Source: an uncultured Acinetobacter sp. (GTDB lineage Bacteria; Pseudomonadota; Gammaproteobacteria; Pseudomonadales; Moraxellaceae). Taken from it: a DNA stretch of 64,000 nucleotides. The stretch's first letter is position 1. Each line of letters starts with the position of its first letter. The notes under the pieces were generated by a model. The model was not told the DNA's origin. It was given only the letters and a program-made list of their open reading frames with translations, and did not search any database. Location: positions 124,001 to 188,000 of the forward strand of contig CAJYTY010000022.1 in the NCBI GenBank assembly GCA_913777945.1. Direction: 5' to 3'. Of the stretch, positions 17,843 to 26,304 are shown in pieces. The position numbers and the translations under genes are program-made.

Positions 17843-19234
17843 TTATGCACCGAGCAGACTCTGACCACAAACCCGAACTACATTTCCATTCAGACCAGTG
17901 GATGCACTTGATGCAAACCATGCGATTGTCTCGGCAACATCAACAGGTAAGCCCCCCTGATTCATCGAGTTCATACGGCGCCCAGCCTCACGGATAGCAA
18001 ACGGAATAGCGGCTGTCATTTGTGTTTCGATAAATCCTGGCGCCACTGCATTGATGGTGATTCCATTTTTCAAAATTGGCGCAGTAAATTTAACCAAACC
18101 AATCACGCCAGCCTTAGACGCTGCATAATTGGTCTGACCCAAGTTACCCGCAATCCCGCTGATTGAAGAAACACAGACAATTCGACCATTTGCATTCAAG
18201 CCATCATTTTCGAGTAAATAGTCGTTGATTCGCTCTGCTGCGCTCAGATTAATATTGATTACCAAGTCCCAAAGTTCTGGTTTCATGTTGGCCAGCGTTT
18301 TGTCGCGAGTAATACCTGCATTGTGCACAATAATATCAAGGCCGCCATTTTTTTGTGCAGTCGCTTTTATTTTTTCGCCTGCATCGGCTGCCGTAATATC
18401 AAGCCCGAGAGCAGAACCAGAGATATCAGCAGCAACTCGGTCTAAATCAGCCTGTTGCTGTGGCACATCAAGGCAAATGACATGCGCACCATCACGTGCC
18501 AAAATATGGGCAATCGCTTCACCAATCCCACGGCTTGCTCCCGTCACCAAAGCAGTTTTACCTGCAAGTGGCTTGTTCCAGTCAACTTTTACCACTTCTG
18601 CTTTAGAAATACGAATCACCTGACCAGATACATAAGCAGATCGCGGCGAAAGTAAGAAACGCAATGTAGACTCAAGATTGTTGGCTGCGCCTTCATCGAC
18701 ATAAACCAGTTGCGCAGTGATTCCTTTTTTAAACTCTTTTCCTACAGATTTTACAAAGCCTTCGAGAGCTCGCTGCGCAATCGCCTGTTTCACCGTTTTG
18801 GCAGACTCCGGTGTGGTAGCCACGACAATCACACGACCTGAACCTTCGATTTGACGGGCAATCGGATTAAAAAATTTATGTAACTCGTTTAATTGTTCTG
18901 AGTTTTGAATTCCTGATGCATCAAAAATAACGGCTTTGAATCGAGATTCTTTATCTCCAGAATTAAAAGCACGTAAGTTTAAGCCCACTTGTGCAGCAGC
19001 CTGCTGAATATCGGTATTGTTGCCTGCATAACTGTCTGCATGAATGGTACTGAGCACATTGGCTATAGCAGAAGATAAAACACCTTCAGGTGCTGCACCA
19101 ACCAATACAGCACCACGAATCACTGGCTGACCTTGCTCGAAACGATCCAATACCACGGGCGATGGCAAGCCGAGATTCTTCACAACGAATTTACCGATTG
19201 GCGATTGAGTAAATGCTTGGTATTGATCAATCAT
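17843..19234 (-). CDS. fabG: High-molecular-weight 3-oxoacyl-ACP/CoA reductase (FabG4 type)
   Basis: 463 residues, nearly twice a normal FabG. The N-terminal ~210 residues form a degenerate Rossmann-like domain. The C-terminal short-chain dehydrogenase has TGASRGIGEAIA for NAD(P) binding at about 232-243, HNAG at 309-312, the catalytic serine in VSSISG, and Y-A-A-S-K at about 371-375. This two-domain arrangement matches the FabG4 group described in mycobacteria, which prefers NADH and acyl-CoA. With the adjacent MaoC protein and divergent thiolase it may serve short-chain fatty acid or polyhydroxyalkanoate-like metabolism. A terminator follows. The family is clear; the physiological substrate is not. 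Confidence 0.88.
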   Translation of the reverse strand: MIDQYQAFTQSPIGKFVVKNLGLPSPVVLDRFEQGQPVIRGAVLVGAAPEGVLSSAIANVLSTIHADSYAGNNTDIQQAAAQVGLNLRAFNSGDKESRFKAVIFDASGIQNSEQLNELHKFFNPIARQIEGSGRVIVVATTPESAKTVKQAIAQRALEGFVKSVGKEFKKGITAQLVYVDEGAANNLESTLRFLLSPRSAYVSGQVIRISKAEVVKVDWNKPLAGKTALVTGASRGIGEAIAHILARDGAHVICLDVPQQQADLDRVAADISGSALGLDITAADAGEKIKATAQKNGGLDIIVHNAGITRDKTLANMKPELWDLVININLSAAERINDYLLENDGLNANGRIVCVSSISGIAGNLGQTNYAASKAGVIGLVKFTAPILKNGITINAVAPGFIETQMTAAIPFAIREAGRRMNSMNQGGLPVDVAETIAWFASSASTGLNGNVVRVCGQSLLGA

Positions 19235-19474
19235 CTTAATAATCTCTCATGCAAATTAATTTTTAAACATGTTCACAAGCTACGCGTTCCACATCATTGT
19301 GTTGTAAAGGTGTTAGCTCGATCGCATTGTGGATTTGAATAAAATAATACTTGAGTTAATCTTGATATGTGTTGACCCGAATACAATCTACAATGTCATT
19401 CTAGTCAATACAGGTCTATTTTAATTATGTTAATGTACCGTCAATAACATCATAATCATGCTTGGAAAAGCCTT

Positions 19475-21034
19475 ATGAGTAAAACAACTCCAGAAAAATC
19501 GGCAGTCGAAAACTCTACTCAGGATGATGTGTCAAATACATCAAAACCGAAAGCGCGAAGCACCTCGCAAACACGTCGTACCAGTCGAACCTCATCTGCG
19601 GCTGACTCGTCGGCAGCTAAAAAAAGTACTGAATCGACAGCAAAGCCAAAGCGTGCCAGTTCACGTGCTAAAACTGCTTCGGCAGGTACACAATCCAAAT
19701 CTTCTGCAAATACTTCAACATCTAAAAAAACGTCTGCTCAACAGGAACGCATCATGAGCCAAACTTCTATCCGTCGCGTCGCCATTATTGGTGGTAATCG
19801 TATTCCATTTGCACGTTCTAACGGTGCGTATTTTAAAGCGTCCAACATTGACATGCTGACTGCTGCACTCAATGGTTTAGTTGAACGCTATAAGCTTCAA
19901 GGCACACGTGTGGGCGAAGTGGTTGCAGGCGCTGTTTTAAAGCATAGTCGTGACTTTAATATGACCCGTGAATGCGTACTTAATACTCAATTGGCTCCTG
20001 AAACACCAGCTTACGATTTACAACAGGCTTGTGGCACTGGTTTGCAGGCAGCTTTTGCTGTGGCAAATAAAATCGCGTTGGGTCAGATTGAGGTCGGTAT
20101 TGCGGGCGGTGTAGATACCACATCCGATGCCCCGATTGCATTTGGTGATGGCTTACGTAAGGCTTTACTTGAGCTCAACATTGCCAAAACAGCGAAAGAT
20201 CGTTTAAAGGCATTGGCTAAAATCAACATTAAAGACTTGATGGATGCTCCTAAAAACGGTGAGCCTCGCACTGGGCTATCCATGGGAGATCATGCGGCCA
20301 TTACCGCACTTGAATGGGGCATCGAACGCCAGGCTCAAGATGAACTTGCCGCCTCTTCACATCATAAAATGGCCAAAGCCTACGATGCTGGTTTCTTTGA
20401 CGATCTGATCACACCGTTTATGGGTTTAACGCGTGACAATAACTTACGCCCAGATTCATCAGTAGAAAAACTGGCCAAACTTAAACCTGTATTTGGCAAG
20501 GGCGAAACCGCCACCATGACTGCGGGTAACTCGACACCACTGACAGACGGTGCATCTGTAGTTTTGCTGGCATCCGAAGAATGGGCAAAAGCCAACGGTC
20601 ATGAAGTACTGGCTTATTTAAGCTTTTCAGAAACTGCGGCCGTTGATTTTGTGGGTAAAAAAGAAGGCTTACTCATGGCACCGGCTTATGCTGTTCCTCG
20701 TATGCTTGAACGCGCTGGTCTGAAATTACAAGATTTTGATTACTACGAGATTCATGAAGCCTTTGCATCTCAAGTGCTTTCGACCCTTAAAGCATGGGAA
20801 GATCCAAAATTCTGTAAAGAACGTTTAGGTCTTGATGCTCCTTTAGGCTCGATTGACCGTAGCAAACTGAACATTCATGGTTCTTCATTGGCTGCTGGGC
20901 ATCCATTTGCCGCAACGGGTGGACGCATCTTGGCGACTGCAGCGAAAATCTTGAATCAGAAAGGTTCTGGCAAAATTCTAGTGTCGATTTGTGCCGCAGG
21001 CGGTCAAGGCGTTGTCGCGATCGTTGAAAAATAA
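19475..21034 (+). CDS. Acetyl-CoA C-acetyltransferase (thiolase) with Ser/Thr/Lys-rich N-terminal tail
   Basis: 519 residues if started at ATG 19475. The first ~93 residues are low complexity, rich in Ser, Thr, Lys, Arg and Ala (repeats such as KPKA, TSRTSS, KPKRASSR) and unlike any thiolase. The catalytic part begins at about residue 94: VAIIGGNRIPFARSN, the nucleophilic cysteine in QQACGTGLQAA, the histidine in EIHEAFASQ, GSSLAAGHPFAATGGR, and the final cysteine in SICAAGGQG. A second ATG at 19754 has AGGA 7 nt upstream and would make a normal 426-residue thiolase. Both starts look usable. It diverges from fabG/maoC and ends in a strong terminator. The role is acyl-CoA condensation or cleavage. 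Confidence 0.88.
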   Translation: MSKTTPEKSAVENSTQDDVSNTSKPKARSTSQTRRTSRTSSAADSSAAKKSTESTAKPKRASSRAKTASAGTQSKSSANTSTSKKTSAQQERIMSQTSIRRVAIIGGNRIPFARSNGAYFKASNIDMLTAALNGLVERYKLQGTRVGEVVAGAVLKHSRDFNMTRECVLNTQLAPETPAYDLQQACGTGLQAAFAVANKIALGQIEVGIAGGVDTTSDAPIAFGDGLRKALLELNIAKTAKDRLKALAKINIKDLMDAPKNGEPRTGLSMGDHAAITALEWGIERQAQDELAASSHHKMAKAYDAGFFDDLITPFMGLTRDNNLRPDSSVEKLAKLKPVFGKGETATMTAGNSTPLTDGASVVLLASEEWAKANGHEVLAYLSFSETAAVDFVGKKEGLLMAPAYAVPRMLERAGLKLQDFDYYEIHEAFASQVLSTLKAWEDPKFCKERLGLDAPLGSIDRSKLNIHGSSLAAGHPFAATGGRILATAAKILNQKGSGKILVSICAAGGQGVVAIVEK

Positions 21035-21039
21035 ACATA

Positions 21040-21068
21040 AAAAAAGCGCCTACAACAGGCGCTTTTTT
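21040..21068. terminator. Bidirectional terminator between thiolase and aceI
   Basis: AAAAAAGCGCCT and its inverted copy flank a 5-nt loop, with T runs usable from both strands. It separates two convergent genes. Confidence 0.9.
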
Positions 21069-21497
21069 TTACGATGAATGCTGCGGTGCATAACCTAAGC
21101 GTTTCTCAATCGCGTCATAGCACCACTGAAAAATAAAGGTATACACCAAAATACACAAGGTCAGACCTAAATCTAAAATAAATGCATCGAGCAGGCTTAA
21201 CTGCATCATATAAGCAATCATTGGAATCGTAGCAATGAGAAGTCCACCCTCAAACCCGATCGCATGCAATATACGCACACCAACTGTCCGCTTCCATTGT
21301 AACCGATGTTCAACTTTCTCAAAATAATGGTTGAAAATCATATTCCAGATGACCGACGTCACCGCCATAAAAATACCGAGCATTCCGGTTACTTCCATCG
21401 GCATATCAAAAATAAAGCTTAATGCAATCGCAATGATGACCAACAAGATCCCTTCATAGCTAAATGCATGAACAAGTCTTCTTTTGGAAATCAACAT
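21069..21497 (-). CDS. aceI: PACE-family chlorhexidine efflux transporter
   Basis: 142 residues from ATG 21497; an in-frame ATG at 21530 would add 11 residues. The N-terminus MLISKRRLVHAFSYE closely matches Acinetobacter AceI, including the essential membrane glutamate at position 15. Four membrane helices are visible, with repeated bacterial transmembrane pair motifs: FNHYFEKVEHR in the first half and FQWCYDAIEKRLG at the end. AceI exports chlorhexidine, and physiologically short diamines such as cadaverine and putrescine, by proton exchange. It is divergent from the LysR gene aceR, the known activator. Confidence 0.95.
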   Translation of the reverse strand: MLISKRRLVHAFSYEGILLVIIAIALSFIFDMPMEVTGMLGIFMAVTSVIWNMIFNHYFEKVEHRLQWKRTVGVRILHAIGFEGGLLIATIPMIAYMMQLSLLDAFILDLGLTLCILVYTFIFQWCYDAIEKRLGYAPQHSS

Positions 21498-21584
21498 TTT
21501 TAAACACTCTTTTATTTGGATAGATTGCATTTTATTTTTATAATTCTGATAAATCTAATTAGGTTCTTTCAACTTTTCTGACAG

Positions 21585-22478
21585 ATGAATATTAATCAAG
21601 AACAACTCATCATTTTTCAAAGCGTTATGGAAACCGGTTCGTTTTCAGCAGCAGCCAGAAAATTGGGCAAGGTTCCATCCGCGGTAAGTATGTCGATTGC
21701 CAATATGGAAATTGACCTCAACTTAAATTTGTTTGAACGTAAAGGACGCGAACCAGTTCCTACACCTCAGGCACATGTTTTATATGAAAAATCAGCACAG
21801 CTCTTGATTGAGATGAATCAATGGAAGCAACATGCGTTTGCCTTAAGTACCGGTTTGGAATCGGCACTGAATATTGTGATTGTGTCTGAACTATTACACA
21901 CGCATTGGGTCGACTATATACGGCTGATTGAACAAAAATTTCCGACTTTACAAATTAATATTATCTCAGCGCCTCAAGAAGATGCTCTGGCCATGCTACT
22001 CGATCAAAGCGCGCAACTGGCTTTTATGTTTGAACGTGAACACTTAGACCATCGTGAACAATTTGTAGAAATTAAAAAAGAAGCACTGGTTGCTGTCGCT
22101 GCAAATGAACACTGTTTGGCGCAACTTGATCAGGTCAGTTTCAAAGATCTGGTGCAGCAGCGGCAAATTGTAGTGGCAAGTCGTGATAGTAAAATCAAAC
22201 CCGAACTGTTATTTTCCAAGCAGTATTGGCGTACAGATAACCATCACTCGGCCTGCATGATGATTTTAGGTGAGTTGGGCTGGGGTGTATTACCTAATGA
22301 AATGTTTATTGAAAATCCAAAGCTATCTAATCAATTAAAAATATTAAATATTTTAGATTTCACGCCTAAATTTGAATATTATATCGATTTGGTTTGGAGC
22401 CGCGAAAGTAGTCTTGGCGTGGCTGCACATTATCTGATTGATCACTTGCAATTGCAGAGAAAACGAGCAAAAGATTAA
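21585..22478 (+). CDS. aceR: LysR-family activator of aceI
   Basis: 297 residues. The N-terminal LysR helix-turn-helix is plain (QLIIFQSVMETGSFSAAARKLGKVPSAVSMSIANME, about 6-42), followed by NLFERKGREPVPT, the usual wing. The periplasmic-binding-like effector domain fills the rest. It begins 88 bp from the divergent aceI start, the arrangement of the AceR-AceI pair in which AceR binds chlorhexidine and turns on aceI. No Shine-Dalgarno sequence is obvious before ATG 21585. Confidence 0.9.
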   Translation: MNINQEQLIIFQSVMETGSFSAAARKLGKVPSAVSMSIANMEIDLNLNLFERKGREPVPTPQAHVLYEKSAQLLIEMNQWKQHAFALSTGLESALNIVIVSELLHTHWVDYIRLIEQKFPTLQINIISAPQEDALAMLLDQSAQLAFMFEREHLDHREQFVEIKKEALVAVAANEHCLAQLDQVSFKDLVQQRQIVVASRDSKIKPELLFSKQYWRTDNHHSACMMILGELGWGVLPNEMFIENPKLSNQLKILNILDFTPKFEYYIDLVWSRESSLGVAAHYLIDHLQLQRKRAKD

Positions 22479-22552
22479 ATAGTCATTGGGTTCACGCAAG
22501 ATTATGCTATAACTAAATGCATCCGAATTCTTATATAAAGACGCTTGAAACA

Positions 22553-23542
22553 ATGACACAATCTGCCCTCGATCAATTAAAAAAATGGACTACAGTGGTT
22601 GCTGATAGTAGTGATCTTGATGCAATTCAAAAATTTCGTCCTTTGGATGCAACCACAAATCCCTCCCTGATTACGGCTGCAGCCAGCATTCCTGACAATA
22701 AAGCGTTAATTGAAGCCGCGTTTGATCAAGCCAAGCAAGAAGGCTATCAAAATGATGAACTTATTGAACGTACCATTGATATTTTGACTGTTAAGTTTGG
22801 TGTTGAAATTTTAAAACTTATCGAAGGTCGTGTCTCTACCGAGGTCGATGCTTCGTTGTCTTACGATACCGAAGCAACAATTGCAAAAGCGCGCGAACTT
22901 TCTGCCTTGTACCATCAGTATGGTATCGATCAGTCTCGCGTACTGATCAAAATTGCATCTACTTGGCAAGGCATTCAGGCAGCCAAAGTTTTAGAAGCTG
23001 AAGGCATTGCGTGTAATCTTACCTTACTGTTTGGTTTACATCAGGCACAAGCCTGTGCAGATGCCAATGTAACGCTCATTTCGCCTTTTGTTGGACGCAT
23101 TTTAGACTGGTACAAAAAAGCTGAAAATGTCGATAACTACCCAATCGAACAAGATCCGGGTGTGCTTTCAGTTAAGAAAATTTATAACTACTACAAGCAA
23201 CAAGGTATCAAAACTCAAGTCATGGGCGCGAGCTTCCGTAGTACCGATCAGGTACTTGGCCTCGCTGGTAGTGATTTACTGACCATTGCCCCTGCACTTT
23301 TGGCTCAGCTTGAATCGGATACCCGTGAAATTAAGCCAGCACTCACAATTGAAGCCGCGCAGGCAGCAGATCCAGTCCAACGCTCTGCACAAACCGAACA
23401 AAGCTTTAGAGAAGAGCTTGAACATGACTTAATGGCATTTCAATTACTTCAAGGCGGTATCGATGGCTTTATTAAAGCACGTGAACAGTTGACTCACCTA
23501 TTGCGTCAATCATTTGGAATCGATGCTGAAATTCAAGCCTAA
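22553..23542 (+). CDS. tal: Transaldolase
   Basis: 329 residues from ATG 22553 (an in-frame ATG at 22517 is unlikely because family members begin near MTxxLxQLKxxTTVVADS). DATTNPSLI at about 33-41 holds the catalytic aspartate, and VLIKIASTWQGIQAAKVLE at about 130-148 holds the Schiff-base lysine. The tail EQSFREELEHDLMAFQLLQGGIDGFI is typical. The enzyme moves a dihydroxyacetone unit from sedoheptulose 7-phosphate to glyceraldehyde 3-phosphate in the non-oxidative pentose phosphate pathway. It appears monocistronic, with a strong terminator. Confidence 0.95.
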   Translation: MTQSALDQLKKWTTVVADSSDLDAIQKFRPLDATTNPSLITAAASIPDNKALIEAAFDQAKQEGYQNDELIERTIDILTVKFGVEILKLIEGRVSTEVDASLSYDTEATIAKARELSALYHQYGIDQSRVLIKIASTWQGIQAAKVLEAEGIACNLTLLFGLHQAQACADANVTLISPFVGRILDWYKKAENVDNYPIEQDPGVLSVKKIYNYYKQQGIKTQVMGASFRSTDQVLGLAGSDLLTIAPALLAQLESDTREIKPALTIEAAQAADPVQRSAQTEQSFREELEHDLMAFQLLQGGIDGFIKAREQLTHLLRQSFGIDAEIQA

Positions 23543-23565
23543 TAGGTGAATATTCACATAATTTG

Positions 23566-23600
23566 ACCAGTTTTTGTTATAGTACAAAAACTGGTTTTTT
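23566..23600 (+). terminator. Rho-independent terminator of tal
   Basis: A 12-bp perfect stem (ACCAGTTTTTGT/ACAAAAACTGGT) with a 6-nt loop and a following T run, 23 bp after the tal stop. It ends just before the leuE start. Confidence 0.9.
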
Positions 23601-23614
23601 ATGGACTTCGTGTT

Positions 23615-24265
23615 GTGTTGGGGATCACGGATTTAACAACCTATATCATAGGGACGCTTTTTATAGTTCTTTTGCCGGGGCCAAATTCCCTATATGTGAT
23701 GTCCATTGCATCACGTTATGGTATTCAAACTGGATACCGAGGCGCAATGGGTATTGTCACAGGCGATGCAATTTTAATTTTGTGTACAGTTCTGGGCGCA
23801 GCGTCGTTGATGCATGCTTTTCCCTGGATTTTTACAACGCTTAAAGTGATAGGCGCAGCATATCTGTCCTACTTAGGCTTTAAGCTGCTTCAAGCCAGCT
23901 ATCTACGTTATAAAAATCGTCATATTTCAATGCCTGAAATGACTGACCTACCAAAACTCGATCAGATTCACCCTTATCGAACTGCGCTGAGTATCAGCCT
24001 GCTCAATCCCAAAGCAATCTTGTTCTTTTTGTCTTTTTTTATCCAGTTTGTAGATCCGGATTATCCCTATCCGGCGATTAGCTTTATTGCTCTTGCAATT
24101 ATTTTACAATGCATTAGCTTAGGCTATTTAACGGCGCTAATTTTTTCAGGTGTTCGACTTTCTGATTTTTTTAAATCAAAACATAAAACATCCACTATCT
24201 GCATTGCTCTGGTAGGTGTGCTGTTTTTTGGTTTTGGGCTGAGGCTTGCCACATCAACATTGTAA
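23615..24265 (+). CDS. leuE: LysE-family amino acid exporter, LeuE type
   Basis: 216 residues with six membrane helices. LFIVLLPGPNSLYVM at about 14-28 is the LysE/RhtB signature, and SLLNPKAILFFLSFFIQFVDP matches LeuE closely. The start is GTG 23615 (TTG 23618 is an alternative), with only a weak GGAC upstream. LeuE exports leucine and some analogues, protecting against excess. The gene follows the tal terminator immediately, so its promoter must overlap the terminator or it relies on readthrough. Substrate is inferred from resemblance to E. coli LeuE. Confidence 0.82.
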   Translation: MLGITDLTTYIIGTLFIVLLPGPNSLYVMSIASRYGIQTGYRGAMGIVTGDAILILCTVLGAASLMHAFPWIFTTLKVIGAAYLSYLGFKLLQASYLRYKNRHISMPEMTDLPKLDQIHPYRTALSISLLNPKAILFFLSFFIQFVDPDYPYPAISFIALAIILQCISLGYLTALIFSGVRLSDFFKSKHKTSTICIALVGVLFFGFGLRLATSTL

Positions 24266-24371
24266 TCTTTGAACCTATTTTCTATTTAATGAGTTAGTTA
24301 CACTGATTTTTAAATTTAATGTGTCTCTATGAAAGACACTTCACTCACAAACAGATGATAAATATTGAATC

Positions 24372-25553
24372 ATGCGTACATTTCTTCGTGATTTTACTCT
24401 TCCGGCTGCTTTTGCAGGATTTGTCACTTTTCTCATCGGGATTAGCGTATCCTCGGTATTAGTGATACAGGCTGCACAGATTTTAGGGGCCACCACGAGC
24501 CAGATTACCTCTTGGTTTTGGGCGTTGGGCATTGGAATCGGCGCTTCTGGTCTGTTTTTATCTTGGAAGTTTAAATATCCGGTCGCGACATCATGGTCGA
24601 CCGCAGGCTTGGCACTGATCATAGCGACTGGCAGCGGTTACTCCTTACATGAAGCGATTGGCGCATTTTTGCTATGTGGTGTGTTAACTGCATTATTAGG
24701 CTTTTTAGGTATCTTTGAGAAAGTACTGGCGCATATTCCACAAAGCCTCACCAGCGCGATGTTGGCCGGTGTGTTGCTTAAATTTGGGATTGCACTCTTT
24801 GCCAATATGCAAAACGACTGGCAGTTTATTATCAGTCTGCTGGCAATCTATGTTATGAGTAAACGCATCTGGCCACGCTACTGTATCGTGATAACCGTGG
24901 TCGTTGGTGTAATTCTGTGTCCTTTGTTTATGACTTTCCATCCACCTGTTTTGCATTGGGATTTGGCAAAACCTGAATGGATCACGCCACATTTTACAGG
25001 TTCTGCCATTTTGGGTTTGGCCTTACCACTTTTTGTGATTAATGTGGCATCGCAATATTTGCCGGGTATCGCCATGATCAAAAGCTATGGCTATACACCT
25101 CACGTTAATCAACTGATTGGATGGACCGGTGCCACCCAAGCCATTCTTGCACCTTTTGGTTGCTACACTGTAAATATTGCCGCCATCAGTGCGGCGGTAA
25201 GTCTAGATGATCAAGTTCATCCAGATCCAAGCAAGCGCTATATTGCAGGCATTAGCTGTGGATTTTTCTATATATTGATGGGCGTGTTCGCCGCAACCTT
25301 AACCAGCTTACTAATGTCATTCCCTTCGTTATTTATCATTGCATTGGCTGGTATTGCACTGTTTGGGACGATCAGTCACAACATTGCCCTGGCATTTCAC
25401 GATGTGAATGACCGCGAGGCGGCACTGCTCACTTTTTTATGCAGCGCCTCGGGAATTCAGTTTTTTGGTATCGGCTCTGCCTTTTGGGGTTTGATTGTAG
25501 GCATCATCGTGATGATCGTCTTTAAGTTAAAACTTAAGAAAAGTCCATCTTAA
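24372..25553 (+). CDS. benE: BenE-family benzoate/H+ symporter-like transporter
   Basis: 393 residues with about 12 membrane helices. The N-terminal FTLPAAFAGFVTFLIGISVS, the segment SWFWALGIGIGASGLFLS, and PFGCYTVNIAAISAAV (about 257-272) are characteristic of BenE, a proton-coupled uptake system for benzoate related to purine permeases. No benzoate catabolic gene is near, so a role in benzoate uptake is only family inference. ATG 24372 is the only good start. It converges on mgtC, 21 bp apart, without an obvious terminator. Confidence 0.82.
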   Translation: MRTFLRDFTLPAAFAGFVTFLIGISVSSVLVIQAAQILGATTSQITSWFWALGIGIGASGLFLSWKFKYPVATSWSTAGLALIIATGSGYSLHEAIGAFLLCGVLTALLGFLGIFEKVLAHIPQSLTSAMLAGVLLKFGIALFANMQNDWQFIISLLAIYVMSKRIWPRYCIVITVVVGVILCPLFMTFHPPVLHWDLAKPEWITPHFTGSAILGLALPLFVINVASQYLPGIAMIKSYGYTPHVNQLIGWTGATQAILAPFGCYTVNIAAISAAVSLDDQVHPDPSKRYIAGISCGFFYILMGVFAATLTSLLMSFPSLFIIALAGIALFGTISHNIALAFHDVNDREAALLTFLCSASGIQFFGIGSAFWGLIVGIIVMIVFKLKLKKSPS

Positions 25554-25574
25554 ACCTCATCATATGTATGCTGC

Positions 25575-26294
25575 TTATGCCATGGTATTTTTATCCCAAT
25601 AGGCCTGTTGTACTTGCGGTACCTGATTGATCTGTTTAATGATTTCATTCATTTCGACTGGATCAATCGAGGTCGCAATCAGTGTCGCTTCAATTTCAAT
25701 GTCATTTTCGCCAAAGGGTTCGACATCTAGGTCTTTTAATGGATAATTAAAATGATGCAGGATCTCGGTCAATTTATACATCACCAGTTTACGATGACTT
25801 TTATTAGATGTTAGGTAAATGATATGCGTCACTTCAGATTCTGCATCTAGCGGCTGGCGATCAATCATATTCACCAAGGGTCGCAGTAATGTGTTGGCAG
25901 CCAGAATGAATGCTGTCGCGACCAATGCCTCCACAATCAGATCTGCTCCTGCGGCTGCGCCCACAGCGGCTGAGCACCAAAGTGTAGCCGCTGTATTTAA
26001 ACCATGAATGTTACCTTCTTGGCGCATAATTACACCTGCACCTAAAAAACCGATCCCTGACACCACGTAAGCGATGACCCTCACAGCGCCATCCGACGCC
26101 GACAGGTTATTTGCAATATCGACAAAAATTGCAGCGCCAAGCGCAACCAATACGTTGGTTCGCAGCCCGGCTGTCCGCTGTCGGTATTGTCGCTCGAATC
26201 CAATCAATCCACCCAAAATAAATGCGGCTGCCAGACTAATTAAGGTATCGGCCATATTGGACACACTGGTATTTTGTAAAAATTGTAAAGTCAT
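25575..26294 (-). CDS. mgtC: MgtC/SapB-family membrane protein
   Basis: 239 residues from ATG 26294 (AAGAGAAA about 7 nt upstream), 10 bp after the mgtA stop. Another ATG at 26318 would overlap mgtA. The MgtC core shows about five helices with AAAFILGGLIGFERQYRQRTAGLRTNVLVALGAA and SGIGFLGAGVIMRQEG. The C-terminal ~85 residues form an ACT-like cytosolic domain. MgtC inhibits F-ATP synthase and helps survival at low magnesium in Salmonella; linkage to mgtA repeats that arrangement. Probably expressed from the common leader upstream of 29854. Confidence 0.9.
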   Translation of the reverse strand: MTLQFLQNTSVSNMADTLISLAAAFILGGLIGFERQYRQRTAGLRTNVLVALGAAIFVDIANNLSASDGAVRVIAYVVSGIGFLGAGVIMRQEGNIHGLNTAATLWCSAAVGAAAGADLIVEALVATAFILAANTLLRPLVNMIDRQPLDAESEVTHIIYLTSNKSHRKLVMYKLTEILHHFNYPLKDLDVEPFGENDIEIEATLIATSIDPVEMNEIIKQINQVPQVQQAYWDKNTMA

Positions 26295-26304
26295 GCTGTT
26301 TCTC

